Part shown: positions 35,473 to 45,361 of the stretch, one piece after another
Layout: each line of letters opens with the position of its first letter
Position numbering within the stretch: the first letter of the stretch is position 1
Source of the DNA: Azospira sp. I13
GTDB taxonomy: Bacteria; Pseudomonadota; Gammaproteobacteria; Burkholderiales; Rhodocyclaceae
Direction: 5' to 3'
Length of the DNA stretch: 64,000 nt
Assembly: GCF_003112695.1 (NCBI RefSeq)
Contig: NZ_BFBP01000007.1
Location: 1-64,000, forward strand
Notes under the pieces: model-generated
The model's input: the letters and a program-made list of their open reading frames with translations, nothing else
Told to the model about the DNA's origin: nothing
Database searches by the model: none
Translations under genes and position numbers: made by a program

Positions 35473-36903
35473 TTATTCGGCGACCTCTTCCGCCGCAGCG
35501 CCCTTGCCGCCTTCCAGACCCAGTTCCTGGATCTTGCGGGTGATGGTGTTGCGGCCGATGCCCAGGGCCTGGGCCGCCTCGATGCGACGGCCGCCGGTAT
35601 GGGCCAGGGCCCGGGCGATGAGGATGCGCTCGAAGATGTCGGAAAGCTTGCCATGCACATCGGGCACGCTCCGAGCCAGCAGCCGGTCGGCCTCCGCCGC
35701 CAGGGCTTCTTCCCAGCCGCCCACCACGCCGGCGCCACTGGCCGGGCTGGCTTCCCGCAGCTCCGGCGGCAGATCCCCCACTTCCACCAGTTGGCCGGGG
35801 GCCATGACGGTGAGCCAGTGGCAGAGGTTTTCCAGCTGCCGCACGTTGCCCTGAAAGTCGAGGGAGACAAGGAACTTCACGGCGCCGTCGGAGAGGCGCT
35901 TGGGCTCCACGCCCAGGTCCTGGGCGCTCTTGGCGAGGAAATGGCGGGCCAGCAGGGGGATGTCTTCCCGCCGCTCGCGCAGGGCCGGCAGGCGGATGCG
36001 GATGACGTTCAGCCGGTGGAACAGGTCTTCCCGGAAGAGGCCATCCTTGACCCGGGTTTCCAGGTTCTGGTGGGTGGCGGCGATGACCCGCACATTGGCC
36101 TTCAGGGGCTGATGACCACCGACCCGGTAGTAGTGGCCATCAGAAAGCACCCGCAGCAGGCGGGTCTGCAACTCCTGGGGCATGTCGCCGATTTCGTCGA
36201 GGAACAGGGTGCCGCCCTCGGCCTGCTCGAAGCGACCCCGGCGCTGGGTGGCGGCGCCGGTGAAGGCACCCCGCTCGTGGCCAAAGAGTTCGGATTCGAG
36301 CAGGTCCTTGGGAATGGCTGCCGTGTTGATGGCGATGAAGGGCTTGTCGGCCCTGGGGCTGTGGCGGTGCAGGGCGCGAGCCACCAGCTCCTTGCCGGAA
36401 CCGGATTCGCCGGTGATGAGCACGGTAGCGTGACTCATGGCGAGGCGGCCGATGGCGCGGAAGACTTCCTGCATGGCCGGGGCCTGGCCGAGAATTTCCG
36501 GCGTGATCCCCGCCTCTTCCACCGCACCATCCTGGTGCATGGATTCATCCAGGGCCCGGCGAATCAGTTCCAGGGCCTGATCCACGTCGAAAGGCTTGGG
36601 CAGGTACTCGAAGGCCCCGCCCTGGAAGGCGGCGACGGCGCTCTCCAGGTCCGAGTAGGCGGTCATGATGATGACCGGCAGGGAGGGAATATGGGACTTC
36701 ACGTGCTGCAGCAGCTCCAGGCCGGACTGGCCGGGCATGCGGATGTCCGAGAGCAGGACCTGGGGCACTTCGCCATCATCCAGGGCGGCCAGGGCATCCA
36801 CGGCGGAAGCGAAGCTCTTGTGGGCGATCTGCTCCCGGGCCAGGGCCTTTTCCAGGACCCAGCGGATGGAGCGGTCATCGTCGACAATCCAGACGGGTTT
36901 CAT
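35473..36903 (-). CDS. ntrC: NtrC nitrogen response regulator
   Basis: The 476-residue sigma54 activator has a receiver domain (D53 in SDIRMPG), an AAA+ domain (GESGSGKELVARALHR, GAFTGA, LFLDEIGDMP) and a Fis-type HTH (AAQALGIGRNTITRKIQEL). Start at 36903 is preceded by AAGGGA; a longer frame lacks support. It is expected to act at amtB and glnA promoters in this window. Confidence 0.96.
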   Translation of the reverse strand: MKPVWIVDDDRSIRWVLEKALAREQIAHKSFASAVDALAALDDGEVPQVLLSDIRMPGQSGLELLQHVKSHIPSLPVIIMTAYSDLESAVAAFQGGAFEYLPKPFDVDQALELIRRALDESMHQDGAVEEAGITPEILGQAPAMQEVFRAIGRLAMSHATVLITGESGSGKELVARALHRHSPRADKPFIAINTAAIPKDLLESELFGHERGAFTGAATQRRGRFEQAEGGTLFLDEIGDMPQELQTRLLRVLSDGHYYRVGGHQPLKANVRVIAATHQNLETRVKDGLFREDLFHRLNVIRIRLPALRERREDIPLLARHFLAKSAQDLGVEPKRLSDGAVKFLVSLDFQGNVRQLENLCHWLTVMAPGQLVEVGDLPPELREASPASGAGVVGGWEEALAAEADRLLARSVPDVHGKLSDIFERILIARALAHTGGRRIEAAQALGIGRNTITRKIQELGLEGGKGAAAEEVAE

Positions 36904-36966
36904 CGTATTCCCTTGTAGTTTCTTTTTGATCAGGCCGATACAGAGCAATTAGCCTGCCAGGCTAGC

Positions 36967-38037
36967 TCAGGCGTGTTCCAGAGGCAGGCGGATGATGAAG
37001 CAGGTACGCCCGGGTCGACTTTCGCATTCCACCGTGCCCTGGTGCTGCTGCACGAAGCTCTGGGCCAGGGTCAGGCCCAGACCGGAACCGCCGTCGCGGC
37101 CGGAAACCAGGGGGTAGAACATGCGCTCCCGGATATCCTCGGGAATGCCCGGGCCGTTGTCGATGACCTGCAACTCCAATGCCAGGCGGAAGCGTTTCTT
37201 GGCCAGGGTGACCTGGCGCACGGCCCGGGTGCGCAGGACGATCTCACCCTTGCCGGCCATGGCCTGGGCAGCATTGCGGGCGATATTGAGGATGGCCTGG
37301 ATGAGCTGCTCCCGGTCGCCGATGAGGTCCGGCAGGCTGGTGTCGTAGTCGCGACGGATCTTCAGCTGGCCGGGGAATTCGGCCAGCAGCAGGCTGCGTA
37401 CCCGCTCCAGGATTTCGTGGATATTCACCGGCCCGGGCTGCATCGGCCGGTGGGGCGAGAGCAGGCGCTGCATCAGGTCCTGCAGGCGATCCGCTTCCTT
37501 GATGATGACCTGGGTGTATTCCCGCAGGCTGGGGTTGTTCAGCTCGAACTCCAGCAACTGGGCGGCACCCCGGATGCCGCCCAAGGGATTCTTGATTTCG
37601 TGGGCCAGGTTGCGGATCAGCTCCCGGCTGGCCTGTTGCTGCTGCAGCAGGCGCTCTTCCCGGGAGGCACGGATTTGCTGGTCGATGGGCCGCAGTTCCA
37701 GCAGCAGGCGGGCATCCCGGGCTTCCTTGGCCTGGGCCTCCACCGGGGTCACGGTGCAGTCGATCTGCAGGGCCTCACCGTCGTCCCGGCGGATTTCCAC
37801 GTTGTGGCTGGTGTAGCTCCAGTCCTTGGCCAGGGCCGCGTCCAGGGCCTTCTGCAAGCCGCTTGATGCCTGGATGATGTCGGTCAAGGGCCGCTCGAGC
37901 AGCACCCGGCCGCTGGTGGCGAGGAGGTTTTCCGCCGCCGGGTTCATGTGGCGGATGCGCAGCTGTTCATCCAGCAGGATGACGGCGGAAGACAGCAGGT
38001 CGAGGCCGCTGAAGGGCCCGTTGGTCAGATTAGGCAT
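36967..38037 (-). CDS. ntrB: NtrB nitrogen sensor histidine kinase
   Basis: The 356-residue cytosolic kinase has a PAS domain (IRHMNPAAENLLA), the H-box NLAHEIKNPLGGIRGAAQLL, an N-box and the GGSGLGLTLAQSFV ATP lid. It phosphorylates or dephosphorylates NtrC under PII control. It lies 63 bp upstream of ntrC. Confidence 0.95.
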   Translation of the reverse strand: MPNLTNGPFSGLDLLSSAVILLDEQLRIRHMNPAAENLLATSGRVLLERPLTDIIQASSGLQKALDAALAKDWSYTSHNVEIRRDDGEALQIDCTVTPVEAQAKEARDARLLLELRPIDQQIRASREERLLQQQQASRELIRNLAHEIKNPLGGIRGAAQLLEFELNNPSLREYTQVIIKEADRLQDLMQRLLSPHRPMQPGPVNIHEILERVRSLLLAEFPGQLKIRRDYDTSLPDLIGDREQLIQAILNIARNAAQAMAGKGEIVLRTRAVRQVTLAKKRFRLALELQVIDNGPGIPEDIRERMFYPLVSGRDGGSGLGLTLAQSFVQQHQGTVECESRPGRTCFIIRLPLEHA

Positions 38038-38076
38038 GGCGGATGGTTAGCAGAAAACATACCAACCTCGCCGAGG

Positions 38077-38580
38077 TCAGCGCAGATTGCCGATTTCCTT
38101 GCGGATGGCTTCGATGTTGCGCTCGTGCAGCTGCACCTTGTCCTTGTAGGCCTGAAGCCGCTCCGCCACCTTGGCGCCATTGATGCCGCCGCCGGCATTG
38201 CGCTCCGTCGGCAGGATGTTGTTTTCCTGGTCGGCCAGTTCCTTCTTCGCGGCCTCCAGATTGCGCTGCTCCGTCGCCAGCTCCTGTTCCAGGATGGTCC
38301 GCCGGTCATTGTCCCGGGAACGCTGGGTTTCGCTGCCCACCTTGGGGAAATCCGTCGGCGAAGGCGTGGTGACACGGGCCGGTGCCCGGCTGGTGCCGGA
38401 GGCGGGGGTGCTGTTGGTGGGATCGGTGATGATGCGCTTGCAGCCCTTGCTCTGCACGTTGGAGAAGGTGACGTGGCCAGCATCGTCGGCACACTTGAAG
38501 ATATCGGCCCGGACCGGGCCGGTGAGCCCGAGGGCCAGCAGGCCGGCCAGCAGGGAGGCATGGGGAAGCTTGATGGTCAT
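38077..38580 (-). CDS. DUF4124 secreted protein
   Basis: The 167-residue protein has a signal peptide (to about VRA/D) and the DUF4124 motif IFKCADDAGHVTFSNVQSKG, followed by a Ser/Thr/Pro linker and a coiled coil (ELATEQRNLEAAKKELADQE). AGGAG lies just before the start at 38580. Location between glnA and ntrB is typical for related bacteria; the function is unknown. Confidence 0.85.
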   Translation of the reverse strand: MTIKLPHASLLAGLLALGLTGPVRADIFKCADDAGHVTFSNVQSKGCKRIITDPTNSTPASGTSRAPARVTTPSPTDFPKVGSETQRSRDNDRRTILEQELATEQRNLEAAKKELADQENNILPTERNAGGGINGAKVAERLQAYKDKVQLHERNIEAIRKEIGNLR

Positions 38581-38701
38581 TGCCGCTCCTAAAGTTCGGG
38601 GCAAGTGTATTGGATCAACCCGGGTTTTACAAATGCATTCGCCATGGTTCCGGGGGCGACCAAAGCCGCTGCCGGAGCCCGTCGACAGCGTATTCTGCGG
38701 G

Positions 38702-38735
38702 CAAAAAAAAGGACGGCCGCAGCCGTCCCTTTTTC
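38702..38735 (-). terminator. Terminator of glnA
   Basis: GGACGGC-CGCA-GCCGTCC hairpin (38711-38728) flanked by an A-run on the left and a T-run on the right, so it can act on both strands. It lies 14 bp after the glnA stop. Confidence 0.9.
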
Positions 38736-38749
38736 CGTACCGAAGCTGA

Positions 38750-40162
38750 TTAGCAGCTGTAGTACAGGTCGAATTCCACCGGGTGGGTGGTCATGCGCAG
38801 CTTGTTCACTTCTTCCATCTTCAGGTCGATGAAGGAATCGATCCAGTCGTTGGAGAAAACGCCGCCACGGGTCAGGAACTCGCGGTCCTTGTCCAGGTTG
38901 GCCAGAGCTTCGTCCAGGCTGGCGCAAACGGTCGGGATCTTGGCATCTTCTTCGGGCGGCAGGTCGTACAGATTCTTGTCGGCAGCGTCGCCGGGGTGAA
39001 TCTTGTTCTGGATGCCGTCCAGGCCAGCCATCAGCAGTGCGGCGAAGCACAGGTAGGGGTTGGCGATGGGGTCGGGGAAGCGGGTTTCGATGCGGCGGGC
39101 CTTGGTGGATTGCACGAAGGGCACGCGGATGGAAGCGGAACGGTTCTTGGCGGAGTAGGCCAGCTTCACCGGAGCTTCGTAGTGGGGCACCAGACGCTTG
39201 TAGGAGTTGGTACCGGGGTTGGTGATGGCGTTCAGGGCCTTGGCGTGCTTGATGATACCGCCGATGTAGAACAGGGCGGTTTCGGACAGGCCGGCGTAGC
39301 CGTTGCCAGCGAACAGGTTCTGGCCATCCTTCCAGATGGACTGGTGCACGTGCATGCCGGAACCGTTGTCGCCAACGATGGGCTTGGGCATGAAGGTGGC
39401 AGTCTTGCCGTACTGGTGTGCCACGTTGTGCACGATGTACTTCAGGATCTGGGTCTGGTCGGCGCGACGCACCAGGGTGTTGAAGACGGTGCCGATTTCG
39501 TTCTGGCCGGCGGTGGCGACTTCGTGGTGGTGCACTTCGACGGGCACGCCACAGGCTTCCAGCAGCAGGCACATCTGGGCGCGCATGTCGTTGAAGGAAT
39601 CAACGGGGGGCACGGGGAAGTAGCCGCCCTTGACCATGGGACGGTGGCCAGCGTTGCCGCCATCGAACTTTTCAGCGGTGGACCAGGCAGCCTCTTCGGA
39701 GAAGATCTTCACGTAGGTGCCGGACATGTCGGTCTTCCACTCCACGGAGTCGAAGATGAAGAATTCGGGTTCCGGACCGAAGAAGGCGGTGTCGCCGATG
39801 CCGGAGGACTTCAGGTAGGCTTCAGCGCGCTTGGCGATGGAGCGGGGATCGCGATCGTAGCCCTTGCCGTCGGCGGGTTCCACCACGTCACAGGTCAGGA
39901 TCAGGGTGGTTTCATCGAAGAAGGGGTCGATGTAGGCGGTGTTGGGGTCCGGCATCAGCAGCATGTCGGAAGCCTGGATACCCTTCCAGCCAGCAATGGA
40001 AGAACCGTCGAAAGCGTGGCCGGATTCGAACTTGTCTTCGTCGAAGGCGCTGACGGGCACGCCCACGTGTTGTTCCTTACCGCGGGTGTCGGTGAAACGG
40101 AAATCGACGAACTTGACGTCGTTTTCCTTGACCATCTTCATGATGTCTTGGGGGGTAGCCAT
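38750..40162 (-). CDS. glnA: Glutamine synthetase type I
   Basis: This 470-residue GSI-beta enzyme has the ATP and metal motifs [28 protein letters not shown] and [14 protein letters not shown], and a C-terminal NLYDLPPEE region with the Tyr adenylylated by GlnE. It assimilates ammonium. A sigma54 promoter and NtrC boxes precede it. Confidence 0.97.
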   Translation of the reverse strand: MATPQDIMKMVKENDVKFVDFRFTDTRGKEQHVGVPVSAFDEDKFESGHAFDGSSIAGWKGIQASDMLLMPDPNTAYIDPFFDETTLILTCDVVEPADGKGYDRDPRSIAKRAEAYLKSSGIGDTAFFGPEPEFFIFDSVEWKTDMSGTYVKIFSEEAAWSTAEKFDGGNAGHRPMVKGGYFPVPPVDSFNDMRAQMCLLLEACGVPVEVHHHEVATAGQNEIGTVFNTLVRRADQTQILKYIVHNVAHQYGKTATFMPKPIVGDNGSGMHVHQSIWKDGQNLFAGNGYAGLSETALFYIGGIIKHAKALNAITNPGTNSYKRLVPHYEAPVKLAYSAKNRSASIRVPFVQSTKARRIETRFPDPIANPYLCFAALLMAGLDGIQNKIHPGDAADKNLYDLPPEEDAKIPTVCASLDEALANLDKDREFLTRGGVFSNDWIDSFIDLKMEEVNKLRMTTHPVEFDLYYSC

Positions 40163-40235
40163 ACGCTAAGTCTCCTAACTGAACAAGTGCCGGCCGGACC
40201 GGCGACAATCAAATAATTCGGTGCGCGACCCTATT

Positions 40236-40251
40236 AGCAGGTTCCATGCCA
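40236..40251 (-). promoter_or_regulatory. Sigma54 promoter of glnA
   Basis: On the minus strand TGGCATG-GAAC-CTGCT matches the RpoN -24/-12 consensus with GG and GC 10 bases apart, 74 bp before the glnA ATG. Confidence 0.88.
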
Positions 40252-40311
40252 GCACTTCGCGCCGAGTAGGCCATTGTGCCATAAGCAAACTTTCCGGCCG
40301 GGACTTTTTTG

Positions 40312-40360
40312 GCGCACGAAAACGGTGCATTTTACAGTCTTGCGCACCATATCGGTGCAT
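40312..40360 (-). promoter_or_regulatory. Two NtrC-binding sites upstream of glnA
   Basis: GCACGAAAACGGTGC (40314-40328) and GCACCATATCGGTGC (40344-40358) both fit GCAC-N7-GTGC, 30 bp apart, so on the same face of DNA. They lie about 65-110 bp upstream of the sigma54 promoter, the standard NtrC enhancer layout. They also lie just upstream of the divergent rhodanese gene. Confidence 0.85.
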
Positions 40361-40427
40361 TGGCGCATCGTTGCGGGTTCTGGCATATACTTTTTCTCCC
40401 CAAACCGAGTTCGCAAGGATGGCTGCC

Positions 40428-40880
40428 ATGGGCAAACTTTCCGACATTCTGACCCTGGCCCAGGAACGGGCCCGCCAGTTCAATCTCGCTTACGGCGGCG
40501 CCCTCACCCCCCGGGAAGCCCACGAACTGCTGCAGTTGGCTCCTGGTGCCAAGCTGGTGGATGTGCGCACCCACGCCGAGTGGGATTGGGTGGGCCGGAT
40601 CCCCGGCGCCGTGGAAATTGAATGGATGCAGTACCCGAGCAACCAGAACAATCCCAACTTCCTCGCCCAGTTGACCCATCAGGTGGATAAGGAAGCCCTG
40701 GTGATGTTCATCTGCCGCAGTGGCGCCCGCTCCCACAAGGCCGCCGAGGTAGCCGCCCAGGCCGGCTACACCGAGGTCTACAACGTGCTGGAAGGCTTCG
40801 AGGGCGACAAGGACGCTAGCGGCCAGCGCAACAAGGTCGGTGGCTGGCGCGCTGCCGGCCTGCCCTGGCAGCAGGGCTAA
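40428..40880 (+). CDS. Rhodanese-like protein
   Basis: The 150-residue protein has one rhodanese domain: LVDVRTHAEWDWVGRIPGA and the active loop ICRSGARSHKAA with the persulfide Cys. It would transfer sulfur or reduce a small molecule. Start at 40428 has AAGGA eight bases upstream; ATG at 40419 is an alternative. It is divergent from glnA. Confidence 0.85.
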   Translation: MGKLSDILTLAQERARQFNLAYGGALTPREAHELLQLAPGAKLVDVRTHAEWDWVGRIPGAVEIEWMQYPSNQNNPNFLAQLTHQVDKEALVMFICRSGARSHKAAEVAAQAGYTEVYNVLEGFEGDKDASGQRNKVGGWRAAGLPWQQG

Positions 40881-40921
40881 GCCACCCCAGCCAGGGCGGA
40901 GGGGCCGGGGTGTCGACCCCC

Positions 40922-41704
40922 TCAGCCGAGCAGATCCTTCAGGCCGGTATAGATGGAAATGGCGGTGGTGCCGATCGCCACCAGGGAACTTGAGACTTCA
41001 TTGATGCGTGACACCGCAGCCTGCAGCTTCTCCATGCTGGGCGGTCCGCTGACCATACGCCGGGCCAGGGCCATCTTCCACCCGCCATTGCGCACCAGAT
41101 CGTCGCTACGGGCCTTCAGCCGCCCCAGCAGCATCCCCGTCAGATAGCTAAAACCGACGCTGGCGGCGTATTCCGCAAATTCCCGCCACTCCCCCCGCCC
41201 CTGAGGCAACCAGGGCACGCCATCCACCCAGGCCACCACGCCGCTCATGCCCAGCACCGCCAGGGCCGCCATGAGGAAGGCCGCCAGGGCGCCCCGTGCC
41301 AGGGCATCGGGCCGCTGACGCAGCCACAGGTAACCAAACGGCAGGGGAATCAGCAGGGAAACAATGCGCAGGTACAGGGTATTGAGGTCGAAGGCGACGA
41401 CAATCAGGCCGTGGGCCAGCAGCAGCATAACCAGGGGCAAGCCCCAGAAGTACAGCCAGCCCCGGCTCGACGCCGGCACCGGTGGCAGCCCGGCTTGCAG
41501 GGTGGGAACGTCCGTCTGGACGGCCGATGCGGCGGAGGGCGTGGCTGCGGGCCTGGTTGTGGCGGCTGCCCGGCTTTCCTCCAGCGCCTGTTCCAGCTCC
41601 GCAATGCGTGCCAGCAATGGCTTGAAGAGATACAGGTCGCGGCGGCACACCGGGCAGACCAGGGCCTCCCGGGCGATCTCCGAAACGCAGCAAGGGCACT
41701 TCAT
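40922..41704 (-). CDS. Membrane protein with N-terminal zinc ribbon
   Basis: The 260-residue protein starts with two CPxC pairs (MKCPCCVSEIAREALVCPVC), then a coil and about four hydrophobic segments (residues 80-190), and ends with a helical region containing SSSLVAIGTTAISIYTGLKD. The family is not recognised. It lies 3 bp after a small secreted protein gene and is the third gene of the CHAT cluster. Confidence 0.65.
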   Translation of the reverse strand: MKCPCCVSEIAREALVCPVCRRDLYLFKPLLARIAELEQALEESRAAATTRPAATPSAASAVQTDVPTLQAGLPPVPASSRGWLYFWGLPLVMLLLAHGLIVVAFDLNTLYLRIVSLLIPLPFGYLWLRQRPDALARGALAAFLMAALAVLGMSGVVAWVDGVPWLPQGRGEWREFAEYAASVGFSYLTGMLLGRLKARSDDLVRNGGWKMALARRMVSGPPSMEKLQAAVSRINEVSSSLVAIGTTAISIYTGLKDLLG

Positions 41705-41707
41705 CGG

Positions 41708-42154
41708 CTACTTCGCCACGTTCAATTGCAGCACGGATGAGGTCTGGCGACCTTCGCTGTCCTGGACGGTGACACGGATCTGATGCTCTCCCGGTGGCAC
41801 CTCGGCTCCCGCCAGGTCGATGCCGCCGGCACTCAGGCCGGCTTTGACCCGGGGCAGCAAATCCACCGGCTGGGCCCGCAGATAGGTCACGGAGACGCTG
41901 GCCGGATCAATCTTGGCGCCCCCCCGGGGCTCGAAAGCCACCTTCAGGTTGAAGGGCGACTTCACTGCGCCCACCGCCGGATCGGGGGAAACCAGCTTCA
42001 CCGCCGGCCCCCGGGTGATGCCGCGGGTGGTGAAGCTACCGGCAGGGGCTGGCTGGCGCGCCTCGTCCTCCTTGATCAGGGTCACGGCGGTGGCCGGTAC
42101 GCTCAAGGCCAGCAGCACAGCACCGGCAGTCAGGGTTTGCAGCATAGATCGCAT
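41708..42154 (-). CDS. Small secreted protein of the CHAT cluster
   Basis: The 148-residue protein has a signal peptide (to about ATA/VT) and a likely Ig-like beta fold (VKLVSPDPAVGAVKSPFNLK, GEHQIRVTVQDSEGRQ). No named family is evident. It lies 15 bp after the CHAT gene and 3 bp before the zinc-ribbon membrane gene, so all three are probably co-transcribed. Confidence 0.65.
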   Translation of the reverse strand: MRSMLQTLTAGAVLLALSVPATAVTLIKEDEARQPAPAGSFTTRGITRGPAVKLVSPDPAVGAVKSPFNLKVAFEPRGGAKIDPASVSVTYLRAQPVDLLPRVKAGLSAGGIDLAGAEVPPGEHQIRVTVQDSEGRQTSSVLQLNVAK

Positions 42155-42169
42155 GGTTTTCTCCTTGAA

Positions 42170-45100
42170 TCAATCGCCCACCAGAACAAAGGGGGCCCAG
42201 AAAAGGGGGTGGGCATAGCTGTAGGCAGCCTTGCCCGTCTTGCTGTCAATGGCGCCAGGCCCGGCGAGCAGGGCCAGCATGGCTTGGCGTAGGGCTTCGG
42301 CCTTGCCGAGGCCAGGGCTTTGCACCTGGCGGCGGAACAGGTCGGTCATCAGCAGCCGGGCTGCCACCGTTTCCACCGGCCAGTTGGAGACTAGCAGGGC
42401 CCGGGCACCGGCATAGAAAAAGGCGCGCCCCAGGCCGGAAACGGCTTCGGCGCCCGCGCCCTCCCCCGCCGCCGTGTTGCAGGCAGAAAGGACCACCCAG
42501 TCCGCATCCAGCTTGAGGCCGAGGATTTCGTCCAGGGTCAATAGGCCGTCACCCTTGCCGCCCGCCACCTGGGGGGCGCTGAGGGCCAGGGCCGGCTGGG
42601 TCAGACCATCCAGGTCGCCGGGTACCAGGCCATGGGTGGCGAACATGATGACCCGGCGGTTGCTGAGGTCGCCATGGATCACCGCCTGTTCGCTGGCCCG
42701 GGCCTGGAGGTAGAGGTCATCCGGCTGGGCCCCCAGTACCCGGCCGATGTCGCGAATTTCGCTGCCGGTATCCGGCAGGCGCGGCAGCAGGGCCAGCTCG
42801 GCGGAATCGACGCCGCCGGTGCGGGGAATGTTGCGTAAATGTAGCGCCCCGCCCCGAGTCGCCAGCCGGGTGGTGGACTGGGCGGCCTGGCGGGCCTGCT
42901 CCTCGGAGAAGATCGGGTCGCCGAAGCCGATGAAGGGCCGGCGCTCCCGGCTACCGGCCTTGAGGGCACGCAGGCTGCCGAGGGCCGTCACCGACGGCAG
43001 CTGGGCAATGGCTAGCTGTCTGGCCAGCCAGGGCTGCTCCCGGTAGGTGGCAAATGCCAGACTGGCGGCCGGCGCGGCTACCGGTGGCGCCGTCAGCAGC
43101 ACGGCCAGGGGCAACTGGCCGAGGGCACCATGGGGCACCGCCAGCATCACCCTGGCCTCCTGCCAGGCCGGCAGTACCGGCTGCAACAGCTGAAGATACA
43201 GGGCATGGGCGGCGCGCCCGTCGAAGGGCGGAATTTCCTCGATGGTGCCGACATTCGGGTCCAGGGCCCGGCGCAGGCCGGCCACCGCTTCCGCCAGGCC
43301 CGCCCGGGACAGCGCCACGGGCGCCCCCAGGGCTTTGCCCCGGGCCGGCACCGCCCAGACGTGGCCGCCTTGTTCGCCGAAGTACCAGGCCAGCAGCACT
43401 TCTCCAGGGTGCAGGCGGCGGCGCACCTCCTCCAGGGTGGCCGGCTGGGGATCCACCAGCTGGGCGTAATCTGGGTAGCCCCGCAGGATGTCCCGTCGGT
43501 AACTCTCCCGCTGCTGCCGCAACTGCTCCACGTCGGCACGAATCTTCTGCTGCACCTGAGGCAGCTGCTGGTCCGGTGCGGCAGACAATAGCTGGGTCAG
43601 CAGGTTGTTCAGCGAGTTGATGCGGCGCTGGGCGTCCTGCTCCTGGCGGGCCAGTTGGGCCAGGGCGGGATCGTCGATGCGGGCCCGTGCGGCGCTGGCG
43701 GTGAGGGCGCGCTGGACGCCGCTGGAACGGGCAATGTCGGCCAGACGGAAGGATTCGGCCAGGGCATCGAAACCCCGAGGCAGGATAGGCGAATCGGCCA
43801 GCCGCCCCAGTAGTTGCAGGTAGCTTTCGACAATCAGGATCAGGCGCTGCTGTCGCTTGCGGGAGCCGGCCTCGGCTTCGCTGTCGATGCGGGCCTGCTC
43901 CAGGAGTACCGGCACGGCCAGCTGGAAATCCTTCAGGGCTGGCTCGTCCCGGCCAAGGGCCGCCAGGGTCATGGCGTGGAAGCCGCGAACTTCGGCGGTG
44001 CGCGCCGCCTGGTCGCCATAGCGTTGGCGGGCCCATTCCAGCATGGCCCCGGCCATCGGCTCGGCCCGTTCGGCAGCACCGGTGCGCAACAGCGCCAGCA
44101 CCCAGTCCAGATCGGCAGCACCGGTCTTGGCCAGGAGTTCCGGGGCATTGCCGATACCGGCTCGCAGTGCCTCAAATACCGGCAGGGCTTCGCCATATCG
44201 CCCCTGGGCCACCAGGGCCGCTGCCACGGCACGCCGGGCGTCGGCCAGCAACCGGGATTCCGGTGCCGCACCGGCCTGCAGAAAAGTATCCAGGGCAGCC
44301 TGGGCCAGGCGGGACGATTCCTCCAGCCGCCCCTCCTCGGCCAGGATGGCCGCCAGCAGGCGGATGCCCTGGCCCACATCGGCCGAATCCCGCCCGGCCC
44401 GCTCCAGGGCATGGCGAATGGCCTGGCGTGCCGCCACTTCCGCCTCGGCGGTCTTGCCCTGGGCCAGGAGGACACTGGCCAGGCTGCGCTCAAGCACTTC
44501 GGTAAAGCGCCGGGTACCGTCGGTGGTACCGCCATCCAGCCCGCGATCAAGGAGGCGGGGCAGCCTTTCCAGGTAAAGGTCGTTTTCCCGCAGGGCACGG
44601 CGATAGGCCCCCTCAGCCTCGACGAAGCGGCCTTCGACCCGGAACAGTTCGCCACGCCCCCGTTCGTAGGAAGAAAGCCAGGAATGCCCGTAGTTGTCCC
44701 AGCTCTTACCGCGCTTCAGCACCACCAGCAGGCTTTCCAGCTCCCGCAGGCGGGCCCGTGCAGACTCGAAATCGCCGATCAGGGTGTATTGGTAGGCGGC
44801 CAGCTGCAAGGTGCCCACCAGCAGGCCGGAAGTGTTCTTCGGCGCCGTGGCGATGGCCTCTTCCGAGTAGCGCAGGGCGCTCAGCAGATTGCCGCCGGAA
44901 GTCTCCGCCGAAGCCAGTTCGCGCAAGGCCCGCACGTGGCGGGGAGTACCCGGCTCGCCCTGCTCCCGGGCCAGACGCAAATCCTCGATCTGCTGACGGA
45001 TGCGGCCAATGCGGCCCGCCGCCCGGGCCCGCTCCAGGTAAAACTCGAACAGGCCGTTGCGGTCAGAGCTTTCGGGGGCCGCCTGCTCCGCCGCCCGCAA

Positions 45101-45301
45101 GGCGGCAGCAGCGGCCTGGGTATCCGGCTGGTACTGCTCCAGCAGGCGGGTGACGTCCTGGATGGTGCGGGGCGGCGGTGCCTGCAGCAGCATTTCCGTC
45201 TCCCCTTCGGCCTCGACGGCGGACGCGCGACCGCCTGCCGCGCCAAGACAAAGCAGCAAAAGAGAGGCAGCGCAGCAATGATAGAATTTCTGTTTGCGCA
45301 A
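42170..45301 (-). CDS. Secreted TPR-CHAT (caspase-like) protein
   Basis: The 1043-residue protein has a signal peptide (LRKQKFYHCCAASLLLLCLG), tetratricopeptide-like helical repeats from about 50 to 600, a coiled segment, and a C-terminal CHAT domain with the dyad H890 (MFATHG) and C941 (LSACNTAAGEG). CHAT domains are caspase-related cysteine peptidases. I choose a TTG start at 45301: GGAG lies six bases upstream and it begins the signal peptide. Longer frames run into nadA. An exported CHAT protein with two small envelope partners may form an unstudied system. Confidence 0.8.
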   Translation of the reverse strand: MRKQKFYHCCAASLLLLCLGAAGGRASAVEAEGETEMLLQAPPPRTIQDVTRLLEQYQPDTQAAAAALRAAEQAAPESSDRNGLFEFYLERARAAGRIGRIRQQIEDLRLAREQGEPGTPRHVRALRELASAETSGGNLLSALRYSEEAIATAPKNTSGLLVGTLQLAAYQYTLIGDFESARARLRELESLLVVLKRGKSWDNYGHSWLSSYERGRGELFRVEGRFVEAEGAYRRALRENDLYLERLPRLLDRGLDGGTTDGTRRFTEVLERSLASVLLAQGKTAEAEVAARQAIRHALERAGRDSADVGQGIRLLAAILAEEGRLEESSRLAQAALDTFLQAGAAPESRLLADARRAVAAALVAQGRYGEALPVFEALRAGIGNAPELLAKTGAADLDWVLALLRTGAAERAEPMAGAMLEWARQRYGDQAARTAEVRGFHAMTLAALGRDEPALKDFQLAVPVLLEQARIDSEAEAGSRKRQQRLILIVESYLQLLGRLADSPILPRGFDALAESFRLADIARSSGVQRALTASAARARIDDPALAQLARQEQDAQRRINSLNNLLTQLLSAAPDQQLPQVQQKIRADVEQLRQQRESYRRDILRGYPDYAQLVDPQPATLEEVRRRLHPGEVLLAWYFGEQGGHVWAVPARGKALGAPVALSRAGLAEAVAGLRRALDPNVGTIEEIPPFDGRAAHALYLQLLQPVLPAWQEARVMLAVPHGALGQLPLAVLLTAPPVAAPAASLAFATYREQPWLARQLAIAQLPSVTALGSLRALKAGSRERRPFIGFGDPIFSEEQARQAAQSTTRLATRGGALHLRNIPRTGGVDSAELALLPRLPDTGSEIRDIGRVLGAQPDDLYLQARASEQAVIHGDLSNRRVIMFATHGLVPGDLDGLTQPALALSAPQVAGGKGDGLLTLDEILGLKLDADWVVLSACNTAAGEGAGAEAVSGLGRAFFYAGARALLVSNWPVETVAARLLMTDLFRRQVQSPGLGKAEALRQAMLALLAGPGAIDSKTGKAAYSYAHPLFWAPFVLVGD

Positions 45302-45361
45302 GATCGGCTCCAACCCGGGGCCCCGAGGCCACCTGCATTCCGTACGGGAACATACTAGCAA

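Noticed and set aside
35146-36918. 590-codon frame antisense to ntrC and birA
   Set aside because: Shadow of conserved ntrC; no recognisable domains.
38783-40216. 477-codon frame antisense to glnA
   Set aside because: It mirrors the conserved glnA frame and has Val/Gly/His-biased composition with no domain.
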